From: Zantedeschia hybrid cultivar
Taxonomy: Eukaryota; Streptophyta; Magnoliopsida; Alismatales; Araceae
DNA: 64,000 bases
Direction of reading: 5' to 3'
Assembly: GCA_030544215.1 (NCBI GenBank)
Contig: JARZZO010000013.1
Coordinates: 22,124,729 to 22,188,728, forward strand
The position numbers and the translations under genes are program-made. This document shows, in pieces, positions 11,273-21,184 of this stretch. The notes under the pieces are model-generated. The model saw nothing but the letters and a program-made list of their open reading frames with translations. It was not told the origin of the DNA and did no database searches. Positions within the stretch are counted from its first letter, which is position 1. Every line of letters begins with the position of its first letter.

Positions 11273-14200
11273 CCGAGTCGGAGTCGGCTCCCGCACCACC
11301 AAAGCCTGCGAGGCGTCCAATAGGAGGCAGAGAGCCTCAACCCTGTCTACCGACGCGTCTCGCTCTTGAGTGAGTTCGTCCAGGCGGCGGTCGAGGGTCG
11401 CCACTTGCTCGACGCCCTCCTCTAAGCCCTTCTCTTGTTCTTCTAGCTGAAGACGGAGAGCGGAGACTTGAGACCTCGCCTCGGCAATACTGGAATCCAG
11501 TATCTCTCTGTCCGCCCTGAGTTCAGAGACCTCTGCAGTCCGTGCCGGCGACATCTCTAAGGGCGGACTCCAACTCGGCCCGCAGCTGAGCTTGCTGGGC
11601 AGCATGTGCAGCAGGGTCATCTTGGCCTTCTTCACCTGATAAAAGAAAAAGGAAGAAGAGAGCACTATAAGACCAAGACAAAAATGATAGTGTCGACAAA
11701 TAATGTTGGCAATGAAATGAATGAAGGAGGATATTACCTCGCTCCGCAATCTTCCTCAAGTTGGGAGAACCCACTTTTCCATCCTTTTTGGGAGAAGGAG
11801 GAAGGGGTTCGGTGTCCCCCGAATGACACGAAGGCGACAGCTTGATGGTGGAGCCGCTCCATGTCGGCGAATCTACCCTCCGATCAAAGGCAAATGGGTA
11901 AGTGATTTCGGGTTCGCCCTCGTCTCCGGAATAATCGAGCAGCTCGGTCGAAGTATAGGCCGGTTCCTCAACCCGAGGAGTCCAGGGAGTTCCCACCGAG
12001 CAGGAAAGGGGAACGGTGTCCCCCGAACGAGCCGGAGAATCAGGCAGTGAAGCCCTCCAAGCTGCATGATAGAAATGGGGTCAATATCCGATAATATTTG
12101 ATGAAGAAACAACAAGGGATAAGAAGCTTCATACCTGCTAAGATAGTAATGTCCTCGATGGCTGGGACTTGGCTAAAGCAAATAGGGAGAGACCTAGCTC
12201 TGGCACGTGCCGCTGATGCTGCTAGTCCCTCAATGCCTCCCAAAAGAAACTCAGGGGCTGATTTGACCCCATCCCGGCGTTCCCACCTTTGGGTGGACAC
12301 AAGGATGACGTCTATGCCAATAGATGAAGACAAGCAAAAGAGGCACAGTCAAAAAATATGAAGACATAATTTGTGCAGTTTTAAGCACGAGACAAGGAAA
12401 ATAGGTCTACCGGGTGGTGAAGCCGCGGGCGCTTCCTGGGCAACCTCAATCTCTGCAGGCTCTCCTTCTGTCGAGGAAATCGCAAGAGGGGCAACCGAAT
12501 CGTCCTCCGAAAGAGGAGCGACGGAAGGAGAGGCAGCCGTAGTTGGCATCGTTTCAACGACTTCTGTAACACAAAATTTGATATTGGCTGTCAGAAGAGA
12601 GCAAAGTAGTTAAAGATGCCATAAAGGCCAAAGCAAACGTAACTTACCCTCAAGTGGAGGACTGTCCACTGCAGGGGGAGCTGTCGAGTCCCTTACCAGG
12701 CCCTTCATGAATGAAGAGCCTGAATGGCTAGAGGCTGATCGCATCAACTCCTCGAAAGTAAAATCTGCATAGGAAAAAGATCAAAAAAATCAGATCCTGT
12801 GCAAGACAAAGAGCCAAAGGAGCTGCGATATGTCGGCAAAAAGCTGTATATTACCGAAACGGCCTTGGTCGTCCAAAAGTTCATGGTACAACTGGTTGAC
12901 CAAAGGGACATCCGACCTGTAGGGCTCATAGTCGGCCCAGTTGAGGTCCCCCAGCTCTTCGTCGTTGCCCAAGGCAACATTGGTAGATGCTGCCATGTTC
13001 TCCTGTAGGAAGCAAAAAAGGGGAATGATTAAAATCACAGTCACTCCCAGTAAGGGATGAAAATGGGCTTGCCAAAATATATATATATATATATCCGCAT
13101 ACCCCGGTAATGGCCGGCGAAGCCATCTGCACTGGATCCTGAGCAGGAGGCTCGGGAACATACGCCCCTGAAAAGTGGGAATGATGGAAGGCGAGAGCCT
13201 TGTAAATATGGCAAGGACCAAAATACAAACATACAAAGATGAGGTGGCTAATCAGCCCTCACCTGTTGTCGGCAGGACTTCGCCAACAGCAGACTCCATA
13301 AACACCTGAGACGCGTTCTCACCTACAAATTCGCCTTCTTCTGATATAAAAAAAATATACATATAAATATATATATACAGCATGAGGAGTCATTTTTCAA
13401 AAAGGGGAATTAATCCTCGAGACAAAAGAAATCAGCAGGTTTCTTACCGATAGGCGAAGGTGGCCTCCCGATAGGTGCCGGAGTCGGACAAGAAGCAGGA
13501 GACAGTCGGGGTCGAACCGACCGACCTTCTGTCTCTCCTTCGGCCGCTCGCTTCCTCCGAGCTGCCTGTTTCGCCGCGGCCACTAGGAGTTGCATCTCCG
13601 ATGTAGGGCCGATGCTGGCGGAGGGTGCAGTCGCCTCCCCAGAAGAGATGTGAGGCCCTCCCTCAGGCGTCTGATGCACGGGAGATCCCCCAGGAGCCGC
13701 AGGCAAGGGGGAGACGACATCTCCTACAAAATGAAGGAATTAAGACAAATGCGATGCGCATATACAATAAGAGATACAGTGAAAAAAAATATACATAGAA
13801 ATAGAAATACCTGCTGCGGCAAAAGACCTCGGTGGTTCGGGTATAAGGGAATCAAAAGGCATCCCCAGCTGGGTCGCCGTTTGCCCCATCACCCGCCATA
13901 CGTCGCCTACGGTCTCAGCCCTCAGTATCAAGAATGCTTCGCGGCGAGGGCCGAAGCAAGCAAGCATATGGCTGAGATAACACAGCCAATCTTTGGCGGG
14001 GTCCCTATTGAAACTGCCCACGGGCAACCGGGTGCTGTGCTCGAACCTCCTGGGAATCTTGCAGTCCGCCAAGAATTGATGCATCCAAGTATACCCTGGA
14101 GCGGCAAGCCCATAAAAGCCGTCGTCCTCGCCGCCCTTCTTCTTCTTCGTCTTTGGCGCCGATGGGCCAGCTCGGCCCTTATACGTATGTCGGCCAAGCC

Positions 14201-16349
14201 CTTTAGCGGACTTAGCCTGGGAAGAGCCCTTCGTTTGCTCGGGATCGGGTCTGAGCCGCAATTCCCCTTGGTTTTTATGCCACCAAGCAGCAAAAGAAAC
14301 AGTCATACCCCTTTCATGAGTAGGGGAAGGCACTGCCACCGGGCCAAATGCATTTTGATATTGAAAATAATTCCACCATAGCCGAGCAACAAGATGACTT
14401 TTCCGCTTTTGATATATCCGGGGCAACTCGGCAAAGGCAAGACCGGACGGAATCATCTGATCATATCCAAAATTCCGCGCGAAGCGGTTCGAATAATAGG
14501 GCTCCAAAATGACATCTCGCCCCTTCTTCAATATGAGCAAGGATGGGCGAGTGCTCAAAGTCCACCCATCTAATGCAGCGCCGTTGTGGCCTATACAGCC
14601 CGTCCACGAGTCAAACCAAGCACGGTCGGCAGCCCCTCCTCTGTCAAGATACGGCCTGAAGTTCCGCGATGAGTGGTCGAAATCCAGCTTCCGAGAAGAG
14701 CCGAAGGGTATGAAACTCAAGGCTGCACGGACATAAGAAAGCTGACCCGTCCTCTGGCTGACGGGCTGGCTTGCCAGTCGGAGTACGGTAGGCAATGAGG
14801 GGGCCATTTCCCTGCCAAGGGGAGAATAACCCAGAAGTAGGAGCCCCGCCCAGGCACTGACATAATGAGTGGCCATAACCACTGAACATGAATTTGGAGT
14901 AGCTGAGCTGCAAAGGGCCCCAAAAGAATGATATATACTGGCAAGTGCCGCCAGTGCAATAGCGAGACGAGTCCCCGCTGCAAGTCTGGAGGCCGCTAGC
15001 AAAACCTCGGGCCGCAAAGCCCCCTCGTCCCCGTAGGGGACAGCAAAAGTAACTAGCCAATAGGCTAGATAAGCCGCCACATAAGTAATGTGATCAAGGC
15101 CCCAGCGGTTCTCGGATTGGTGCTCCGGTGCAACGATAATGCCTCTGCGAGGGATGTCCCTGTGTGATAGAATGGAAGGGACCCGTTCGTCGAAGATGCT
15201 GGCAAAGCCTCGATAGTAGTGGAATGGCCCTCCAAAGAAAAATATGACCCAGGCAGCTGGTGATACCTTCCCCGGGCCGGAAGAACTCCCCCCAGTGGAG
15301 GACGAGGCAGCACGCTTGGCTTTGGACAAGTCTCGCCATACCTTCAGCAAGTACCTATAGCAATAGGGAGTAGCATAGTTCCCTGCGCCGTCGGTGGTGC
15401 TGCGATGAAACTCATCCAACACTCCTTCTTCATAGGGTTCCCCTACGATGGGCAAAGCTGAAATCCGATGTAAGGCCTAGAGGTCGATGGCGGTCTCGCC
15501 TTCAACAGTCGCGATGGTGTTAGTATCGCGAACATACCGCTCGGCAATCGCCTGGATAAAGCCGTGGTGGCAAGGATAATCATATTGAGCCGCTGAGACG
15601 GCCTCATAAATACCGGCTCTGTCGAGAATCGGCCGGTGATGCTTCAAAATATGCAGGAGCCACTCTGTAGCCCCCATGCGGAAAACATGAGAACTCCTGA
15701 TCTGGAGACGGACATCCCATGCAGGGCGAATGCCCCGGCATATGTCCGATAATAGTATGCTGAAATCGGACGGATCGTGTATGGAACCTTCCTTCGCCTC
15801 GGTCAGAAACACCCCCTGAGGGTGTCGAGCTGCTTCAAGGGGACGACTCCCAGCTCTCGTCCACATGGCTGGCGGGTAGGTCCTGCTGATGTCGTGGACC
15901 CGAAGAATAGCCCGGATGGGCTCCATCTGTTCGGGAGTAGGAAACTCCCACAATCGATCAACGGCAAGAGGGAAAGCCGGATATGAAAAGGGGAGGAGCC
16001 CCTCCATATTATCCCGATCTAATAAAATGGCACGCTCCAAGTCGCGGCGCTGCAGGAGCTAGAGGCCTCCCGACCCCATCTTCAATATAGACATATGATT
16101 GGAGCAGCTCATAGATAGAGAGATCCGAGGGAAGATGCCGGGCGGTTTCACCTCGCAGAAAATAAAAGAAGTCCCCGTCTCTGTAGATGCTCTCATAGCA
16201 AATGGGGATAGCATCTTCAATGGTAATCCGCAAATGTGGCTGAGCCACCCAGCGGAACCCCGCATCTGGATAAGTAATGCCCTCCTCCTGAGGCCCCTCG
16301 TGGGGAAAATCGTCAAGTGCGGCCATAATAATGAGGCAGGGATATCGAC
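11273..16349 (-). pseudogene. Antisense spliced gene: plant-mobile-domain-like protein with coiled-coil C-terminus, carried inside the Tat element
   Basis: I predict these exons on the - strand: 16,349-13,811, 13,723-13,448, 13,340-13,263, 13,167-13,103, 13,002-12,855, 12,764-12,648, 12,563-12,411, 12,311-12,135, 12,061-11,738 and 11,635 to about 11,273. Every internal junction has GT and AG, and codon phase carries correctly across all of them. Another 3' splice site just before 16,349 implies an upstream noncoding exon. The start is ATG at 16,326. The large exon encodes a plant-mobile-domain (PF10536-like) region, with FARNFGYDQMIP near 14,470 and FSILLSDICRGIRPAWDVRL near 15,730. The later exons are Pro/Ser-rich and acidic with a basic patch (RRKRAAE). 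The last exon is a heptad-rich coiled coil (VSALRLQLEEQEKGLEE). Three breaks make it a pseudogene: a frameshift near 16,030-16,070, TAG at 15,477-15,479 and a frameshift near 11,550. The domain match is from memory, so the family call is less certain than the gene structure. Confidence 0.75.
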
Positions 16350-17229
16350 CTGTGAAAGGACAAAGAAAGACATACATCAAAACAATGCACAAAGCAGACA
16401 ATACAACTAGATCCCGACAGAAAGTCAGGATAATGCAGTAATGCTTATATGTCGCCAACAAATGGCAAAAATACGGCCAACCCAGAATGTCTCACGTGGA
16501 GCCTCTGGAAATGCCTAAACTATAAAAAAAAAAGATGAAGTGCTAATACTAGCGCGACATCCATATCATGCCCTTATATATACATATACATTGCCTTAGT
16601 GGCAGACATTTGGTCAATCCGGAGTGCTTCGTATCGAGCTCTCGGAAATGCCGAAGTGAGGTACTAATATCCTTTGAATAGGAATGACATTATCAGGATT
16701 GAGTGACCCGCTCTATGCTCCCAACCAATCTCCAAGTCACAAAGGCCAAGAGATATTCGGGACCGAGCAACGTGTCGAACAATCCAATGATGTCAATCTT
16801 GTAAGGACCCTCCAAGTCACAAAGGCCAAGAGGATCCGAATATAAAGGAAATTTCATAACTCCAAACGTCCCCAGAAAGTCGCAAAGTCATAAAGACAAG
16901 GCTCTCAGGGTGACATTGGACCGCTCAAGTACTGAAACGTATAGGATGTCCGAACCCACAAAGGGCGAAATGGGCAATTGATTGTGCAAGGAATATAGGA
17001 CAGCGTTGCTACTTTTCCAAAAAAAGAAAAAAACCCATATACGCTCAAGTCATGTGGAGCAAGGGGGAAAGACTTAGCAAAGCAATGTCAATACATGTAC
17101 GGCATGAATATAGCCTATCGGGATCAGCCCAAAGGCGTATACATACACGCATACATACGTGTAAGCCCCTGCATATACATGTAGAAGAATACACGGGACA
17201 CCCGCCTTCGACTCCGTCTTTGGCGAGCA
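16350..17229 (+). other. Noncoding stretch between antisense gene start and polypurine tract
   Basis: There is no supported gene. Short degenerate direct repeats are present, for example CTCCAAGTCACAAAGGCCAAGAG near 16,730 and again near 16,810, and CATACAC-rich simple sequence near 17,140-17,180. The promoter of the antisense gene would be expected here, but I cannot single one out. Confidence 0.45.
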
Positions 17230-17245
17230 TCCCGTGGGGGGCATT
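17230..17245 (+). other. Polypurine tract of the Tat element
   Basis: CGTGGGGGGCATT lies immediately before the TGTTGAACC LTR start. A G-rich tract a few bases upstream of TG is the expected primer for plus-strand DNA synthesis. The LTR TATA box about 1.9 kb downstream supports this boundary. Confidence 0.65.
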
Positions 17246-17639
17246 TGTTGAACCCAAAAATAATCCCATATGTAGATTTGCATTATATGAATATACATTC
17301 ATACATACACACGCATGCCCATGTTGATGTGGGGTTCCCATAGGAAAACACATATACATGGACATGACGACGTGTTCATGGAAGATTATGCTAGGCCAAA
17401 AAATATATATACGCCTATGGCATGGATAAACATCGAATGCATAAAGTCACGGGCTCGCATTACGAGAGCAACGGGGTAGGGAACATATCTAGGCCAAGAA
17501 GGCCTTAATCAGATTTTTTTTTAGGAGCCTAAGACAGCCCCAAGTCTTTCGCTTCGGCTCCCAAGGTCAATTCCCGAACCGCCGTTGCAACTCTCGGTAA
17601 CAAGACCCGGAAGGAGACCCTAAGTGCAGCGACAAGTGG

Positions 17640-18400
17640 GGCACCAAATGCTGCAAAACAGAGGTCAAAATCAGTCCCTAAGCGGATTAAATTCAGTCCC
17701 AAAGTGGGCTGAAATCTGTCACGGAGTGGGACGTAATTGGTCCTAGAACTCGCCCAAAATGGCCCCGAGAGGGAGGCCCAATAATGGGAGAGGCAGGCCC
17801 ATTAAATAGCCCAATGGGGGAGCCCGAAATGAGGCCCATTAAGCCCCCGAATAGGCTCAAATTCAGTCCCAGAGTGGGGCGTAATTGGTCCTAGAACTCC
17901 CCCAAAATGGCCCCGGAAGGGAGGCCCAATAAAGGGAGAGGCAGGCCCATTAAGTGGCCCAATGGGGGAGCTCGAAATGAGGCCCATTAAGCCCCCCGGG
18001 TAGGCCCAAATTCAGTCCCGAAGTGGGCCGAAATCTGTCCCGAAATAAGGTAAAACCAGTTTCGGAACTTACCTAAATCAGCCCCGAAACGGAGGCCCAA
18101 TGTCGGGAGAGATAGGCCCAATGAATGGCCCAATGGGGGAGTTCGAAATGAGGCCCATTAAGCCCCCCGGGTAGGCCCAAATTCAGTCCCGAAGTGGGCC
18201 GAAATCTGTCCCGAAATAAGGTAAAACCAGTTTCAGAACTTACCTAAATCAGCCCCGAAACGGAGGCCCAATGTCGAGAGAGATAGGCCCAATGAATGGC
18301 CCAATGGGGGAGCCCAATATGAGGCCCAATAAGCACCTCTAACAGGCCCAAAATCAGTCCCACAGGGGGCCCTAAATCTGCAACAAGGGAGAAGAAATCT
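17640..18400 (+). repeat. U3 subrepeats with 139-171-bp spacing
   Basis: A unit beginning TAGGCCCAAATTCAGTCCC recurs near 17,690, 17,862, 18,001, 18,172 and 18,342. The copies at 18,001 and 18,172 are nearly identical, with a spacing of 171 bp. Each unit includes GAGGCCCATTAAG and GCCCAATGGGGGAG. Such subrepeats are common in U3 of plant LTRs and may bind host factors; that role is inferred. Confidence 0.8.
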
Positions 18401-18494
18401 CCAAAATTCCCCAAAATGGCAAAGGAGCATGTGGACCCCCTCTCTCTTCCCCCCCTTTTTATTTAAATAAGAATGGGGGAGGTGGAGGAGAGAG

Positions 18495-19115
18495 AGGGGG
18501 AACCGGTGGGGGCCCCCCCACCGGTTCCAAGAGGGAAACCGGTGGGGGGGGGGGGGGAGGAGGATTTCCCTCCCTCTCTTTCTTCTTTAAAAATTCAAAT
18601 GGGGGTGAGGGAATTAATTAAAGAAAAGGGGAGTTAATGGAGTCCTTAACCCCATTCATACTTGGTTAAGAACTCCATGCAAGCCCTCATTAAAACCCCC
18701 ATCTTAAACCCCTTTCACACTTAGCCCAAGCCTGAAATTAATGGGCAAAAACCCCCTTTCACACTTGGAAATCTGAAAACAAAAGGGCCAAGGCTCATTA
18801 AGAGCCAAAAAAGTGGAAAAGGAGGGAAGTATGGGGAGGGGAGAACCCCACCGGTTTCCAAAACCGGTGGGGGAGACCCCCCACCGGTTCCCAACCGGTG
18901 GGGGGGGCTAACCGGTGGCACCCCCTCCACCGGTTGGAACCGGTGGGGGTGCCCACCGAGGCCTCCCCCTCTCTCCTTTGTTGGCTCTCTCTCTCTCTCA
19001 CCCCCCCTTGCCATCTATTGGCCAATATGAAATAAAAAATAAAAAGAGAGGAGGAGAGAGACTCTAACCGGTGGCACCCCCCACCTTAGCTCATCCCGGT
19101 GGCACCCCCCACCGG
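18495..19115 (+). repeat. Cluster of ACCGGT palindromes and GGTGGGG/CCCCACC hairpins
   Basis: ACCGGT occurs more than ten times, mostly as AACCGGTGGGGG or its reverse complement. At 18,499-18,527 two copies face each other to form a 14-bp perfect inverted repeat with almost no loop. A G run of about 15 is near 18,543-18,558. The cluster lies just upstream of the TATA box at 19,131. Confidence 0.8.
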
Positions 19116-19130
19116 ATCAAAATTTGGGCC

Positions 19131-19140
19131 TATAAATAGG
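19131..19140 (+). promoter_or_regulatory. TATA box of the Tat LTR
   Basis: TATAAATAGG is followed about 25-30 bp later by GGCTCCAACACAGG, a plausible transcription start region. Its orientation matches gag-pol. Confidence 0.7.
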
Positions 19141-19987
19141 ACCCCAAGGCTCCAACACAGGGAGATACACATAGGCATACACATGAGAAGGCATTCAAGT
19201 GTGAAATTGTGAGGGAGGGTGCTGCCCATTTGAAGACCAAATTCGGGTTTTAAAACCCGGATTTACTGCGCTTTGGGAGTTCTGTCTTTCGTCCCGGGGA
19301 GCCCTCTCTCCTAAGGTTCAATCCTAAGGGGAAGCTCTGCCGGATTTTTTTGTAAAAAAAAAATGCCTTACTATAAGGCGAATTTCTGCCGAAATCAAAT
19401 CTGAATTTGCGTGTTTCTTGTGTGTCATTTAAAATTATGTAATTACCATTATGTTTTAAAATAATATACATATGTACATCTAATTTCCTAAAGCTAAAAA
19501 AAAAATCCATGAACACCCTCAACCTAACCTCAACCTCATTCCATAAATAAATAAAACATAAGTTCAGAAATCTTAATAAAATCATGTTTAAACCTAAAAT
19601 GATTTATAATCAATTAATTAATAAAAATTCGAAAAATTAATTAAAAAATCAGGAAAAACCAGTAAAAATCAGGAAAATACATAAGAAAACAGTAAAAATC
19701 TGTAGAAAATTATAATAGACCTAAATAACCTTATATACTTAATTAATTGATTAAATTAATCAAATTAATCACAAAAAAAATGAATAAAATTAATAAGAGG
19801 AATAAAAAAAATCAGAGGATTAAAAAATCTGAAAGAAGATAAACCATTAATAGTATACATAATACATAAATACAAAATTACCAAAATACCCCTATGTCCA
19901 ATATTTACATATATAACCCCGAAAATATTAAAAATCATATCATGAATAGAATTTCTACCTATATAACCTGAATATCCACCCTAAAAT

Positions 19988-20043
19988 TTAACAACCCAGT
20001 TTAAGGGAAAATTACTTAACAACCCAGTTTAAGGGAAAATTAC
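19988..20043 (+). repeat. 28-bp tandem duplication in AT-rich LTR sequence
   Basis: Two adjacent copies of AACAACCCAGTTTAAGGG followed by AAAATTACT lie inside the R/U5 portion. Confidence 0.8.
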
Positions 20044-20705
20044 TAAAAAAAAAAAAAACCCCTCATACCTTTAAAAATTAATTTCATAACTTCCATTAGG
20101 TTTGAAACCCTTTAAAATTCACCCTTATATGCCTATAAGCTGTCATAGTTTCATAAAATCCCCATAATTCATAAAAACCCCCAAAAGATGTATAATTGCG
20201 AAAAAACCCCTGTGGGATTAAAAATTGAGAATTAATCTATATAATTTGGAATTAATCCGCCTAACTTGGAATCAATCCTAATAACCAGGAACCAATCCTA
20301 AACCATGTAAAAATTGTCCCCAAACTAGGGGTGAGGTTAAGGATTCAACCTAAAATATGCCTTCATATCCATATGCATGTGTTGCCTGTAGTAGTAGTTT
20401 TGCATGATTAAGGGCATCATACGGACGGTTAATCAAGGGTTGCCGAGCAGTTGCTCAGCGTAATTAACACTGACCGAGGTCAGTGGAGAGAGGTCATATA
20501 CTCGAATCTTCGCCTGATTCGAAGTCCCGGATTCCCTGAGGGCTAATCCCAAGCTCTCATAATCCGATAAAATATAAAACCGACCTATAATCCTCTAGAT
20601 AAACAAAAAAATGGATTTCCGAATAATCCGACATAGGGAGGATAGATATGCCTAGGTCAGGTCCCGAACCGAAGGTTTTAAAAAAAAATAAAATCTTCGC
20701 AAACA

Positions 20706-21184
20706 CCCACCTACTCCTATTTCTGACAGCATCTCTACATGTTTGCATAGCTTGCTGTCTAGCATCACATTGGCTGTCTGCTTGGCAGACCTCTTCATTA
20801 TCCTTGTTTCCCTGCCTCAAATCCTTCCCACCTGTATCAAAGGTGAGAATGGTGTCCTGAACACAACCATTTGTCCAATTTTTTTGTTTCCTTTTTCGTG
20901 CTCCGGTCTCAATTCATCTGTCACCCTTGTTCTTCTTACCCCCTTCAGGGCTGAATTTGAGGTTCGTGTTTGTCTATTGTTCGACTGCTACAGTTACCCT
21001 TTGTCTTTGGTGTTTGGTTTGTGCAGTCTCTCACTGTCTCCAAACTTGTGTTAGGAGCATAACTTGGGCTTCCATTCAGGATCCAATGTGGCTGGAGTTA
21101 TGCACCATGTCAAATGGATGCATTTTCTAGATTTCCATGTAAACAATTGCTACTTAGAATCTTAACATGCACTTTATTTTCCAG
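20706..21184 (+). other. BIG intron sequence 5' of the first visible exon
   Basis: This T-rich intron-like sequence ends in a clean acceptor (TTTTCCAG at 21,177-21,184). Open frames here have no resemblance to BIG. The left border with the Tat LTR is approximate. Confidence 0.6.

Larger units (their letters stand above)
1..20705 (+). mobile_element. Ty3/gypsy LTR retrotransposon, Tat-like (dual RNase H), 5' truncated by window
   Basis: The order is gag, protease, RT, RNase H, second RNase H, integrase, then a very long 3' region with a tandem array and an antisense gene, then a G-rich polypurine tract and a 3' LTR starting TGTTGAACCC at 17,246. A second RNase H between the first RNase H and integrase is the known hallmark of the plant Tat group (Ogre, Retand and Grande types). 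The 5' LTR, primer binding site and gag start lie before the window. The right end near 20,705 (sequence CGCAAACA) is my estimate from a terminal CA; the target duplication cannot be checked without the left end. Five nonsense codons make the polyprotein inactive as written. Confidence 0.88.
17246..20705 (+). mobile_element. 3' LTR of the Tat element (right end approximate)
   Basis: It starts TGTTG after the polypurine tract. U3 (17,246 to about 19,160) holds GC-rich subrepeats and ACCGGT hairpins and ends at a TATA box. The following part is AT-rich (19,380-20,330), then more complex (20,400-20,700). The end is placed at CGCAAACA (20,705) only because BIG-intron-like sequence follows. An end several hundred bases earlier cannot be excluded without the 5' LTR. 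Confidence 0.6.

Noticed and set aside
13590..14381. 263-codon + strand open frame opposite the antisense gene
   Set aside because: It is a shadow of the large exon of the antisense gene, with no recognisable domain and no support from splice sites.
20743..21054. Hydrophobic 103-codon frame upstream of the first BIG exon
   Set aside because: It is in T-rich intron sequence, which readily gives hydrophobic frames, and has no resemblance to BIG or another family.
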